From positions 806,001-870,000 of the forward strand of contig CBDCMO010000002.1 in the NCBI GenBank assembly GCA_965219125.1: a DNA stretch of 64,000 nucleotides. Reading direction: 5' to 3'. This document shows positions 1-7,211 of the stretch, one piece after another. The position numbers and the translations under genes are program-made. Each line of letters begins with the position of its first letter. The first letter of the stretch is position 1. The notes under the pieces are model-generated. The model ran no database searches. It had not been told where the DNA came from and saw only the letters and a list, made by a program, of their open reading frames with translations. This stretch comes from JBBSOK01 sp965219125. GTDB lineage: Bacteria; Bacteroidota; Bacteroidia; Flavobacteriales; Flavobacteriaceae.

Positions 1-209
1 TCAAAAGTGAATAAAGTTGGTATTGGTCCGCCTTCGGGAATATCTTGTGTGTATAAATACCAACCATCATCTATAGTTGCATTCACTATTAAATCGTACA
101 TATTATCACCTGTTTTTTTTATTTCAGAGGTGAATTTTACGGGTTCAACAATTTGCGAAAATGCAGTAATAGAGAATAACGAAAGGAGAAAAAATAAATA
201 TTTTGTCAT
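1..209 (-). CDS. Thiol:disulfide interchange (DsbD-like) protein, N-terminal fragment
   Basis: The first 69 codons of a minus-strand gene that leaves the window at base 1. The protein begins MTKYLFFLLSLFSITAFSQ, a clear signal peptide with a hydrophobic core and an AFSQ cleavage region. The next part (VEPVKFTSEIKK, then DGWYLYTQDIPEGGP) matches the start of the periplasmic DsbD-alpha domain of flavobacterial protein-disulfide reductases, which pass electrons from cytoplasmic thioredoxin to periplasmic targets. The membrane and C-terminal thioredoxin parts would lie outside the window. Its ATG overlaps the tilS stop codon as ATGA, so the two are probably translated in series. The family call rests on a short fragment; a general secreted protein is the alternative. 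Confidence 0.72.
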   Translation of the reverse strand, partial: MTKYLFFLLSLFSITAFSQIVEPVKFTSEIKKTGDNMYDLIVNATIDDGWYLYTQDIPEGGPIPTLFTF

Positions 210-1528
210 ATTAAATAGGGAGATTTCAGGGTAATTTTGAGCGTTTTTGCAGTGATTTGATTTACACGAAAATATTCACTTGCGCGTAAACCGACAATCC
301 AAATTATATTTTCGCCACTACAAAGCAGCCATACTTTTTGTTTGGTTATCAAAGATAACTTTTCATCTTTAAAAAACTTACTCAATTTCTTTTTTCCTTT
401 CATTCCGAAAGGTTGAAATGAATCTCCTTCTTCCCATTTTCGAAGTATTAAAGGATAAATGATCTTGTCCGCGTCAATAAAAATAACTTCTTTAGAAGAT
501 ACGTAACTATCTTCCACCTCTTCAAATTTAAGATGGATGGGCGTTTTTATTTCTGAAAGTTTTTCGGGTATTTCAAATGAATCTTGTATATCTTTTTCGG
601 ATAAAATTGTGAGAAATAAATGATCTCTATCTTTAAGCAAACAATGCGTTTCTGAAAATAATTGTTTGCCGGATTGTGCCGTAATTAACTCTGAAAGCGC
701 TTTAAAATCTGTAAACCCAAACGGATTTAAAAGTTCGAATAAAATTGCATCGTTATTCGGAAATTCAATCAGCCTATTTATCGAAATAGCGTAGCCATCA
801 AAATTTTCTGTTACTATTTGGTTGAAGATTAATTGCATATAATCTTCAATCAAAATTTTACTTTGCTGCAGATTTGCTTGCGTATTTGTGAAGTTTTGAA
901 GAAAATTAACGTTCAAATCCATCAACTTTGGAACCACGTTATGACGAATTTTATTCCGAAGATATTTTGTTTGGCTATTGCTCTCATCTTCCCGCCATTC
1001 AATTTCATTTTCTTTGGCATATTCCAAAATTTCTTCTCTTGAAAAAGGTAATAATGGCCTTATTATTTTGCCGTTTATTTCAGGAATGCCGACCAAGCCT
1101 TTTAAACCTGTAGATCTTGTGAGATTAATTATAAAGGTTTCCAGCGAATCATCAGCGTGATGCGCGGTTACTAAATAATTATATTTTTCTTTCTCCAAAA
1201 TTCCAGCAAACCAACTATATCGTAAATCACGAGCCGCCATTTGGGTTGAAACTTTATTTTCTTCGGAATACTTTTCGGTATCAAACTTTTGGCTGAAATA
1301 TGAAACTGCGAAATATTCTGCCAGGTTCTCGGCAAATTCTTCATCTAAATCACTTTCAATTCCACGTAAAGAAAAATTACAATGTGCAATTGCAAAATCC
1401 AACTCTACATTTTTTAATAGGTGACATAAAACAGTACTATCCAGGCCACCGCTGCAGGCAACTAGTAATTTTCTGTCTAAAAGTTGAGGTAAATTTTTTT
1501 CAATATGTTTTTTAAATTTCGCTTTCAA
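206..1528 (-). CDS. tilS: tRNA(Ile)-lysidine synthase TilS
   Basis: 440 residues, usual size for the family. TilS uses ATP to join lysine to C34 of the CAU-anticodon tRNA-Ile, which changes its decoding from AUG to AUA; it is cytosolic and essential. The PP-loop ATP pyrophosphatase motif is seen as ACSGGLDSTVL near residues 24-34, followed by the conserved HHADDSLETF stretch near 122-131 and the LRNKIRHNVVPKL region near 190-202. The C-terminal third fits the TilS substrate-binding domains. The start codon is TTG at 1528 and overlaps the upstream DUF3307 stop as TTGA; no in-frame ATG lies close enough to keep the N-terminus, so the rare start is preferred. Downstream it overlaps the DsbD-like gene. 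Confidence 0.95.
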   Translation of the reverse strand: MKAKFKKHIEKNLPQLLDRKLLVACSGGLDSTVLCHLLKNVELDFAIAHCNFSLRGIESDLDEEFAENLAEYFAVSYFSQKFDTEKYSEENKVSTQMAARDLRYSWFAGILEKEKYNYLVTAHHADDSLETFIINLTRSTGLKGLVGIPEINGKIIRPLLPFSREEILEYAKENEIEWREDESNSQTKYLRNKIRHNVVPKLMDLNVNFLQNFTNTQANLQQSKILIEDYMQLIFNQIVTENFDGYAISINRLIEFPNNDAILFELLNPFGFTDFKALSELITAQSGKQLFSETHCLLKDRDHLFLTILSEKDIQDSFEIPEKLSEIKTPIHLKFEEVEDSYVSSKEVIFIDADKIIYPLILRKWEEGDSFQPFGMKGKKKLSKFFKDEKLSLITKQKVWLLCSGENIIWIVGLRASEYFRVNQITAKTLKITLKSPYLI

Positions 1529-2232
1529 AGTAAAAGTGGAACCGCTAATCCTAACGCCAATGCAATCCCGAAGCTTAGCATTGTGCCTATTAAAACATAT
1601 TCCGTTTTTAGTGTGTCTGTGTCCTTATATCTCAAAATTGATTTTGCGGCAATTAGAAAACCAACCGCTTGAAATTGGCCAATCAAGATAAATGTCAACG
1701 TTAAAATTCGCTCCAAATTGCCAATTACTTTTCCACCGTTTGGCAAATCGGTTTCATTTGAAACTACGATTTTTGTACTTCGAAGCATTTCTTTAATAAA
1801 AATATTTGCCGGTTTAAGGCAGCATAAATAGGCAATAAGCAACACAACAATTTGGAGATTGTCATAAATAAATATGGTTGGAGTAAAATTAAAATGTTTA
1901 AAATAAAAATTTACTATAATTAGGATGATTGCTAAATGCAGTATTTGATCTATAAAATAACTGTAACCGCCAACATATTTATTTCGTGATAGCCACGGTT
2001 TAAATCCGTCTATTATATAATGAGTAATTGCTATAAAAAGAGCAGGTAAAACATAATTAAGCTGAAATGACAAAAACCAAGCTATTGCAAAAACTAAGAT
2101 TCCGTGCAAAACGAGCCACTTACTTTTAAAGCCAAATTTGCCTTTGCTATCTGCCATTTTTTGGGTTTGAAAAAAATAATCTGCCAAAATATGAGCAAAA
2201 AACTGCAGAAGGATTAATATTGACATTTCCAT
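1525..2232 (-). CDS. DUF3307 family integral membrane protein
   Basis: 235 residues, with about six hydrophobic segments. The start, with LLQFFAHILADYFFQTQKMA, and the ITHYIIDGFKPW motif near residues 69-80 match the DUF3307 family, whose function is unknown. The family's conserved polar residues (H, D and Q in AHILADYFFQ) sit inside the first hydrophobic segment. The gene starts one base inside the stop of the SatD-like gene (TAATG) and its stop overlaps the tilS start (TTGA), so it is translationally coupled on both sides. The pairing with SatD suggests a shared function, possibly membrane output of a cytosolic regulator; this is inference. Confidence 0.82.
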   Translation of the reverse strand: MEMSILILLQFFAHILADYFFQTQKMADSKGKFGFKSKWLVLHGILVFAIAWFLSFQLNYVLPALFIAITHYIIDGFKPWLSRNKYVGGYSYFIDQILHLAIILIIVNFYFKHFNFTPTIFIYDNLQIVVLLIAYLCCLKPANIFIKEMLRSTKIVVSNETDLPNGGKVIGNLERILTLTFILIGQFQAVGFLIAAKSILRYKDTDTLKTEYVLIGTMLSFGIALALGLAVPLLL

Positions 2233-2924
2233 TACTTTAAGCTTTTCATAAGATTGCTAAAATACGAAACTGTTGTGTCAATTGCATTCCATCCCACATT
2301 TGTTGAATGTCGATTAACCACAGATTGATCAATATTCATAATTTTCGAAATTTCTGCTTCGCTATTGCTCAATAATTTAAGATATAAAACCATACATTGC
2401 TTTTCTGTGGCTTTAGAAAGTAAAACGTCCAAAAGTTCAACAATTGGCAACATTGTGTTGTTTAATCCTTCATTTTTAGACTCAAAAAATAGGGTGTTTT
2501 TTATGGTTATCCGTTCTTTATCGTAGGTGTGCATGTTGCTAATTGCTCGACCGGAAAGATAAATGGCTTCTCCATCAATTATTCCTTCTTCGGGAATAAA
2601 ACGCTCCAACTCGCCATAACCCATTGCCAAGCGAACGCCGTGTGTTTTAAAATGTTGCGCCCTAAATTTGCCTTCCTCATAACTTTCAATATTGATTGGA
2701 AGGGTTTTCACAAAGCTTTTTATGGCAATTGCAGCTTTTAAACCGTCTTGGGGTTTTGGAACAACAATTTCCAACGAATCTCCTTTAATTATACGCCCAA
2801 AAGTTGATAGGGATTTGTTTAAATCGCTCAATAAAGATTGAAGTGATTTTTCAAGAAGTTCTTTATCAATAGTCTGTAATGACGTTGAACTCACGATATC
2901 CGCCGATATTACAATTTTTTTCAT
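2232..2924 (-). CDS. SatD-family protein: cyclase-like domain plus C-terminal helix-turn-helix
   Basis: 230 residues. The N-terminal two thirds resembles the SatD family and, by eye, the layout of class III nucleotidyl cyclases: SADIVSST around D9, KGDSLEIV around D49, and GIIDGEAIYLSGRA (115-127), where cyclases carry a G-D...N-x-x-x-R signature. Here the place of the transition-state Asn holds Tyr122 while Arg126 is kept, so catalysis is doubtful. The C-terminus (about 176-215, with SEAEISKIMNIDQSVVNRH) reads as a helix-turn-helix. No membrane segment is present. It is coupled by TAATG to the DUF3307 membrane protein. A -7 promoter box and three direct repeats lie upstream, so it may control its own operon. 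The SatD call is fairly firm; the cyclase comparison is inference. Confidence 0.75.
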   Translation of the reverse strand: MKKIVISADIVSSTSLQTIDKELLEKSLQSLLSDLNKSLSTFGRIIKGDSLEIVVPKPQDGLKAAIAIKSFVKTLPINIESYEEGKFRAQHFKTHGVRLAMGYGELERFIPEEGIIDGEAIYLSGRAISNMHTYDKERITIKNTLFFESKNEGLNNTMLPIVELLDVLLSKATEKQCMVLYLKLLSNSEAEISKIMNIDQSVVNRHSTNVGWNAIDTTVSYFSNLMKSLK

Positions 2925-2940
2925 ATCAATTATTGTAAAT

Positions 2941-2948
2941 CAAAGATA
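2941..2948 (-). promoter_or_regulatory. -7 promoter box of the SatD/DUF3307/tilS operon
   Basis: Minus strand TATCTTTG, an exact match to the Bacteroidota TAnnTTTG box, 16 bases before the SatD ATG. No good TTG -33 box is seen at the usual distance; that space is occupied by the 29-bp repeats, which suggests that a bound protein may replace or block it. Confidence 0.6.
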
Positions 2949-2953
2949 TAAAA

Positions 2954-3032
2954 TTTATGTTGTCTAGGGTGCATAAATGCTGTTTATGTTGTCTAGAGTG
3001 CATAAATGCTGTTTATGTTGTCTAGGGTGCAT
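2954..3032. repeat. 29-bp tandem repeat, 2.7 copies, made of interrupted palindromes
   Basis: Two full 29-bp units (2954-2982, 2983-3011) and a partial third (3012-3032) follow each other without spacers. Units 1 and 2 differ at one base (tctaggg versus tctagag). Each full unit holds the inverted repeat TTTATG-N12-CATAAA (2954-2977 and 2983-3006); the third copy is degraded (CATATT). The array fills the gap between pabB and the SatD-like gene, and the third unit contains the pabB stop codon (3022-3024). It starts 6 bases upstream of the SatD -7 box, a good position for operators. A simple replication-slippage duplication of the pabB 3' end is the plain alternative. Confidence 0.85.
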
Positions 3033-4332
3033 ATTTACTTAAAACTTCTCTCACAGCTTGAGCCTTAACCAAACATTCATCATATTCATTTTGTGGGGTA
3101 GAATTAACTGTAATAGCGCCACCAACTGAAAAACTAAGATATTTTTTTTCTGAATTATATAAAATACCACGGATAACCACATTAAAATCAAAATTGCCAG
3201 CATTATCAAAATAGCCTATTGTACCACTATATAAGCCACGTTTGGCATCTTCAAGGTTTTCAATAATCTTCATTGCCGAAACTTTTGGCGCGCCTGTCAT
3301 ACTTCCCATTGGAAAAGTATTTTTAATGATATTTACTGGCGAAATACTTTCAGAAACCTCACAGGAAATAGTTGAAATAAGTTGATGTACCTGCATAAAT
3401 GTATAAACTTTACAAAGCTCTTCAACATTTACACTTCCTTTCAATGCAATTTTTGAAAGATCGTTTCGAACCAAATCTGTAATCATTATATTTTCACTTC
3501 GCTCTTTGGCATCATTTTCAAGTTGCACTATAATTTTAGCGTCTTCCGCAGGATTTGCTGAACGTTTGGCTGTACCTTTTATAGGTTGTGAAATAATATG
3601 CTTGCCAGTTTTTTTAAGAAAACGCTCTGGCGATGCCGATAGCGCGTACAAATGTTCAAGCTTTAAAAAAACAGCAAAGGGCGATTTTGAAATAGTATTT
3701 AAGTGATTAAAAGTTTGCAACGGATTTATAATAGCATTTTCAGCATAAAATTCCTGACATAAATTAGCCTCGTAAATATCGCCACGTTCAATGTGGGATT
3801 TCATTTTTTCCAATTTTTCAAAATAGCTTTCTTTTGAAGTTCTTGTTTCAATTTTTAAACCTTCATTAATTGCATTTTCAGCAGCAATTTCTTCAATGTC
3901 AATATTTAAAATTTCTTGCCAATCTGCTTCAACTTCATCTACCACAAAATTTAAATACCGCGCTTCTACTCTATCTTCATATAAAAAGAATAATTTTTTT
4001 GGTTGAAAGAAATAAAGATCGGGAAAATGCAAACCGTCATAATTTGAAGAGCGTAATCTTTCAAGGTCATTTTTAAGATCATAGGTGAGATAACCAAAAA
4101 GCCAATCTTTTGTGATAGATTGATATTCATTCAATTTTTCGAAACCGTTTACAAAATCGGTTTTGATAGACGTAAAAGCATCAACTGCCAAAACTGCTTG
4201 AAAATTGGAATGCGTTTGCGGATAGTTGTTGCTGTCCAACCAAATAACCTCAGCAAATTGCTGAGCCCATTTTAGCATTTTCAGCTTTAGGATATCTGTT
4301 ATTTCAGTTTTAAAAATTGTTTTGGTACGCAT
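3022..4332 (-). CDS. pabB: Aminodeoxychorismate synthase component I (PabB)
   Basis: 436 residues from the ATG at 4332. The open frame continues 43 codons further up, but that extension is rich in Phe/Leu, crosses the lpdA terminator and does not resemble the family, so the MRTKTIFKTEITD start is preferred. PabB aminates chorismate to 4-amino-4-deoxychorismate for folate synthesis, in the cytosol. The chorismate-binding domain is clear: ERGDIYEANLCQEF, SPERFLKKTGKHIISQPIKG, ERSENIMITDLVRNDLSK, FPMGSMTGAPKVSAMKIIE and SVGGAITVNS. The lysine in QPIKGTAKR identifies the PabB/anthranilate synthase group; PIKG favours PabB over TrpE. A class IV aminotransferase that could serve as PabC lies at 59.6 kb. 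A near-consensus -7 box TATCTTTA lies at 4363-4370. Confidence 0.92.
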   Translation of the reverse strand: MRTKTIFKTEITDILKLKMLKWAQQFAEVIWLDSNNYPQTHSNFQAVLAVDAFTSIKTDFVNGFEKLNEYQSITKDWLFGYLTYDLKNDLERLRSSNYDGLHFPDLYFFQPKKLFFLYEDRVEARYLNFVVDEVEADWQEILNIDIEEIAAENAINEGLKIETRTSKESYFEKLEKMKSHIERGDIYEANLCQEFYAENAIINPLQTFNHLNTISKSPFAVFLKLEHLYALSASPERFLKKTGKHIISQPIKGTAKRSANPAEDAKIIVQLENDAKERSENIMITDLVRNDLSKIALKGSVNVEELCKVYTFMQVHQLISTISCEVSESISPVNIIKNTFPMGSMTGAPKVSAMKIIENLEDAKRGLYSGTIGYFDNAGNFDFNVVIRGILYNSEKKYLSFSVGGAITVNSTPQNEYDECLVKAQAVREVLSKYAP

Positions 4333-4393
4333 AAAACCTTTTGTAGGATAGCAATTTCGGGTTAAAGATAACTTCAATTTAAAAATAAGGGAA

Positions 4394-4440
4394 TAAAAAA
4401 ACTGCAAGAAATTCAGTATTTTGAATACGCTTGCAGTTTT
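4394..4440 (-). terminator. Rho-independent terminator after lpdA
   Basis: On the minus strand an 11-base stem (AAAACTGCAAG, 4440-4430, with CTTGCAGTTTT, 4408-4398) closes a loop with a further short stem (ATTCA/TGAAT) and is followed by a run of Ts. It lies 55 bases after the lpdA stop and before the pabB start. Confidence 0.85.
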
Positions 4441-4494
4441 GAAAATTATTAATTCTTCCAACGTTTGAAATGATGGAAAAATTCAGTTTTAACC

Positions 4495-5898
4495 TTATAT
4501 GTGCATAGCTCTATCATCCGTCGCGGCAAGTGCGGCTTCTTTTACAGCTTCGGCATAGGTTGGGTGTGCGTGGCTCATACGGGCAATATCTTCTGCACTT
4601 GCCCTAAATTCCATTGCGGTTACGGCTTCGGCAATTAAATCTGCACAACGGGCGCCAACCATATGTACGCCTAAAACCTCATCAGTTTTTTTATCTGCAA
4701 GTATTTTTACAAAACCATCGGTATCTCCGCTTGCCCTACTTCTACCCAAAGCGCGCATCGGGAATTGCCCAACTTTATATTCAATTTTTGCTTCTTTTAA
4801 TTGCTCTTCGGTTTTACCAACACTTGCAACTTCTGGCCACGTATAAACTACTCCTGGAATTAAATTATAATCTATATGCGGCTTTTGCCCTGCAATTATT
4901 TCAGCTACCAAAACGCCTTCTTCCTCTGCCTTATGCGCCAACATTGCACCTCTAATTACATCGCCAATTGCATAAATATTACTTATATTAGTTTGTAAAT
5001 CCTCATTTACATCTACCAAACCGCGCTCTGTAATTTTTACACCTGCATTTTCTGCTTTTAAGCCATCGGTAAATGGTTTTCTGCCGACAGAAACCAAGCA
5101 ATAATCACCTTCAAATTTTACTTCTTTATCGTTTTTATCGGTTGCCGTTACCGTTACCACTTTTCCTTTTTTGCTAACGGCAGAAACCCGATGCGAAAGA
5201 AAGAATTTTACACCTTGTTTTTTCATCACCTTCATAAGCTCTTTGCTTTGCGAAGAATCCATTGTTGGTATAATTCTGTCCATATATTCCACTACAGAAA
5301 CTTCGGATCCCAATCTGCGATAAACTTGGCCTAATTCTAGACCAATTACGCCGCCTCCAATAACAACCATATGTTTTGGTATTTCCTTTAATTTTAAAGC
5401 CTCGGTGGAAGTAATAACTCTATCCTTATCCAACTTTATAAATGGCAAAGTTGAAGGTTTACTTCCGGTTGCAATTATAATGTATTTACCTTCCAACGTT
5501 TCGGTTTTTTTGGCGCCAACAACTTCAATATGAGTTGCGTCCTTAAAACTGCCAACGCCCGTAAATACATCAATTTTATTTTTGTTCATCAAAAACTCGA
5601 TACCCTTTGTTGTTTGGTCTACAACAGCTTGCTTGCGCTCAATCATTTTTTTGAAATTAAGCTTAATTTCGCCGGGAATTTCAATTCCGTGTTCTTCAAA
5701 ATGGTTCATTGCTTCCTCGTAATGATGGCTAGAATCCAACAAAGCTTTACTCGGAATGCAACCCACATTAAGGCAAGTTCCGCCCAAAGTATTATATTTT
5801 TCGATAATTGCGGTTTTCATTCCCAACTGTGCGCAACGTATTGCACAAACATAGCCGCCGGGACCTGAACCTATAATAATTACATCGTATTTGCTCAT
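4495..5898 (-). CDS. lpdA: Dihydrolipoyl dehydrogenase (E3)
   Basis: 467 residues, the standard E3 length. This FAD enzyme reoxidises the dihydrolipoyl groups of pyruvate, 2-oxoglutarate and branched-chain dehydrogenase complexes and of the glycine cleavage system, with NAD as acceptor. Seen in order: FAD-binding IIGSGPGGYVCAIRCAQLG at the N-terminus, redox disulfide GGTCLNVGCIPSKALL (CxxxxC) near residues 39-54, NAD-binding VIGGGVIGLELG near 180, second FAD motif IYAIGDV near 310, and the C-terminal HAHPTYAEAVKEAAL containing the catalytic His-Glu pair. It is a single gene with its own -7 box and terminator; no E1 or E2 gene adjoins it. Confidence 0.97.
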   Translation of the reverse strand: MSKYDVIIIGSGPGGYVCAIRCAQLGMKTAIIEKYNTLGGTCLNVGCIPSKALLDSSHHYEEAMNHFEEHGIEIPGEIKLNFKKMIERKQAVVDQTTKGIEFLMNKNKIDVFTGVGSFKDATHIEVVGAKKTETLEGKYIIIATGSKPSTLPFIKLDKDRVITSTEALKLKEIPKHMVVIGGGVIGLELGQVYRRLGSEVSVVEYMDRIIPTMDSSQSKELMKVMKKQGVKFFLSHRVSAVSKKGKVVTVTATDKNDKEVKFEGDYCLVSVGRKPFTDGLKAENAGVKITERGLVDVNEDLQTNISNIYAIGDVIRGAMLAHKAEEEGVLVAEIIAGQKPHIDYNLIPGVVYTWPEVASVGKTEEQLKEAKIEYKVGQFPMRALGRSRASGDTDGFVKILADKKTDEVLGVHMVGARCADLIAEAVTAMEFRASAEDIARMSHAHPTYAEAVKEAALAATDDRAMHI

Positions 5899-5922
5899 TA
5901 TTTTTTACTTTAATTGAAGCGG

Positions 5923-5930
5923 CAAAGGTA
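5923..5930 (-). promoter_or_regulatory. -7 promoter box of lpdA
   Basis: Minus strand TACCTTTG, exact TAnnTTTG, 24 bases before the lpdA ATG. A TTG box at the right distance is not obvious. Confidence 0.6.
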
Positions 5931-6232
5931 CAAAAAGACGTGGGATTTTAAATGTTAGATTTTGGAATTGATACAGTTGTCTTGTTGATAATGATGTACC
6001 TTTTTATGCTTTTGCCGCTTTTTTTACTTTTGAATATTTTAATTATATCAAAATTATGAATATAATTATCTTCAAGATATTCTGAAATTTTAGATTTTTT
6101 GCAGCTACATATTTTTTTGAACAGAAAATTTGACTTTTTGTGATTTATTATTCTCAATTTAATTTCTGAGACAGCACAACTTTTAATTCATAATTCATAA
6201 TTCTGAATTCTTAATTTTCAACTTTGAATATA
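5931..6232. other. AT-rich divergent intergenic region between lpdA and udk
   Basis: About 300 bases of very AT-rich DNA. A minus-strand open frame of 69 codons (5948-6157) encodes only a Lys/Ile/Ser-rich sequence with no family resemblance and is judged a chance frame. The right part holds a dense run of aattcataattc-type words, part of a dispersed repeat described separately. No RNA gene was recognised. Confidence 0.5.
6185..6210. repeat. Dispersed 26-bp repeat, copy A (inverted relative to copy B)
   Basis: The 26 bases at 6185-6210 are the exact reverse complement of 26930-26955. The element is made of repeated AATTATGAATT words with a central AATTCAGAATT. Both copies lie in intergenic DNA just upstream of a gene promoter. 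A low-complexity AT repeat could match by chance more easily than random DNA. Confidence 0.75.
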
Positions 6233-6240
6233 TATCTTTG
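6233..6240 (+). promoter_or_regulatory. -7 promoter box of the udk-mutAB operon
   Basis: TATCTTTG, exact TAnnTTTG, 18 bases before the udk ATG at 6259. It fixes the gene start: an upstream in-frame TTG (6238) is the last part of this box and so cannot be the translation start. Confidence 0.7.
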
Positions 6241-6258
6241 AATTCAAACAAAACCTCT

Positions 6259-6876
6259 ATGCTTATTATCGGTATTGCCGGCGGAACGGGAAGCGGAAAA
6301 ACCACCGTCGTACAGCAGATTGTGCAGGAATTGCCACAAGATGAAGTATGCATAATTTCCCAAGATTCATATTATAAAAACACAAGCCACCTTACTTTTA
6401 AAGAGCGCACACAAATAAATTTTGATCATCCAAATTCCATTGACTTCGATTTGTTGGTTAATCATTTGCAACAATTACGGGAAGGCCATAGCTTTCAGCA
6501 GCCGGTTTACTCTTTTATTGAACATAATAGAACAAGCGAAACAGTAACTACATTTCCCAAAAAAGTGGTGATTGTTGAAGGCATTCTAATTTTAACGCAT
6601 CCGGATATTCGGGATATGTTCGACATAAAAATTTATGTACATGCGGACAGTGACGAACGTTTAATTAGACGCTTAAAACGCGATATTGCGGAACGTGGCC
6701 GAGATTTGGAAGAAGTTTTAAACAGATACCAAACCACCTTAAAACCTATGCATCAACAATTTATAGAGCCAACTAAGGAATTTGCCGATATCATTATTCC
6801 AACAAATAGATACAATACCGTTGCGGTAAATGTGATTCGAAGCATTATAAACGAAAAACTTAATTATACCAAATAA
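6259..6876 (+). CDS. udk: Uridine kinase
   Basis: 205 residues from the ATG at 6259, chosen because the only earlier start (TTG 6238) lies inside the promoter box. Udk phosphorylates uridine and cytidine to UMP/CMP in pyrimidine salvage. The P-loop is GIAGGTGSGKTTVV near residue 4; SQDSYYKN, NFDHPNSIDFDLL and VIVEGILIL are the Udk core motifs, and RLKRDIAERGRDLEEVLNRY is the lid region. First gene of a long plus-strand run; its stop overlaps the next start as TAATG. Confidence 0.95.
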   Translation: MLIIGIAGGTGSGKTTVVQQIVQELPQDEVCIISQDSYYKNTSHLTFKERTQINFDHPNSIDFDLLVNHLQQLREGHSFQQPVYSFIEHNRTSETVTTFPKKVVIVEGILILTHPDIRDMFDIKIYVHADSDERLIRRLKRDIAERGRDLEEVLNRYQTTLKPMHQQFIEPTKEFADIIIPTNRYNTVAVNVIRSIINEKLNYTK

Positions 6877-7211
6877 TGGGTTTTAAAGAATTTAGACAAC
6901 GAAAATGGGTTCGATTTGTAAGCAATAAGTATGTGCTTATATTACTATTATTTTTAGTTTGGATGCTGTTTTTTGACACAAACAGTTATCTTATTCACCA
7001 TGAATTGAATAATGACATCAATGCTTTGGAAGACAATAAAGAATTTTACAAAAAGGAAATAGATCACGATAAAATTTTTATTGAAAAAATGACTGATAGT
7101 GATGAAGTTGAGCGTTTTGGTCGAGAACAATATTACTTGAAAAAGGAAAATGAAGATATTTACGTAATTCAAAATGAGGACAGTTTGAAAAAGAACAAAA
7201 AAGATGAATAA
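6876..7211 (+). CDS. Septum formation initiator family protein (DivIC/FtsB-like)
   Basis: 111 residues. A short cytosolic basic N-terminus (FRQRKWVRFVSNKY) leads to one transmembrane helix (about 18-34, VLILLLFLVWMLFF), then a periplasmic coiled coil (NDINALEDNKEFYKKEIDHDK) and a conserved tail VERFGREQYYLKKENEDIYVI that is diagnostic of the DivIC/FtsB family. These proteins form a divisome complex with FtsL and a FtsQ/DivIB partner. It overlaps udk by one base and mutA by eight bases, so it is co-translated with metabolic genes rather than placed in a division cluster. Confidence 0.88.
   Translation: MGFKEFRQRKWVRFVSNKYVLILLLFLVWMLFFDTNSYLIHHELNNDINALEDNKEFYKKEIDHDKIFIEKMTDSDEVERFGREQYYLKKENEDIYVIQNEDSLKKNKKDE

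Noticed and set aside
2954..3032. Possible CRISPR array (29-bp repeats)
   Set aside because: Units are contiguous with no spacers, only 2.7 copies, and no cas genes nearby.
4333..4461. Longer N-terminus of PabB
   Set aside because: The extension crosses the lpdA terminator hairpin and does not resemble PabB; the ATG at 4332 gives the family N-terminus.
5948..6157. 69-codon minus-strand open frame between lpdA and udk
   Set aside because: Lys/Ile/Ser-rich composition of AT-rich non-coding DNA, no family resemblance, and it runs into the lpdA promoter box without a promoter of its own.
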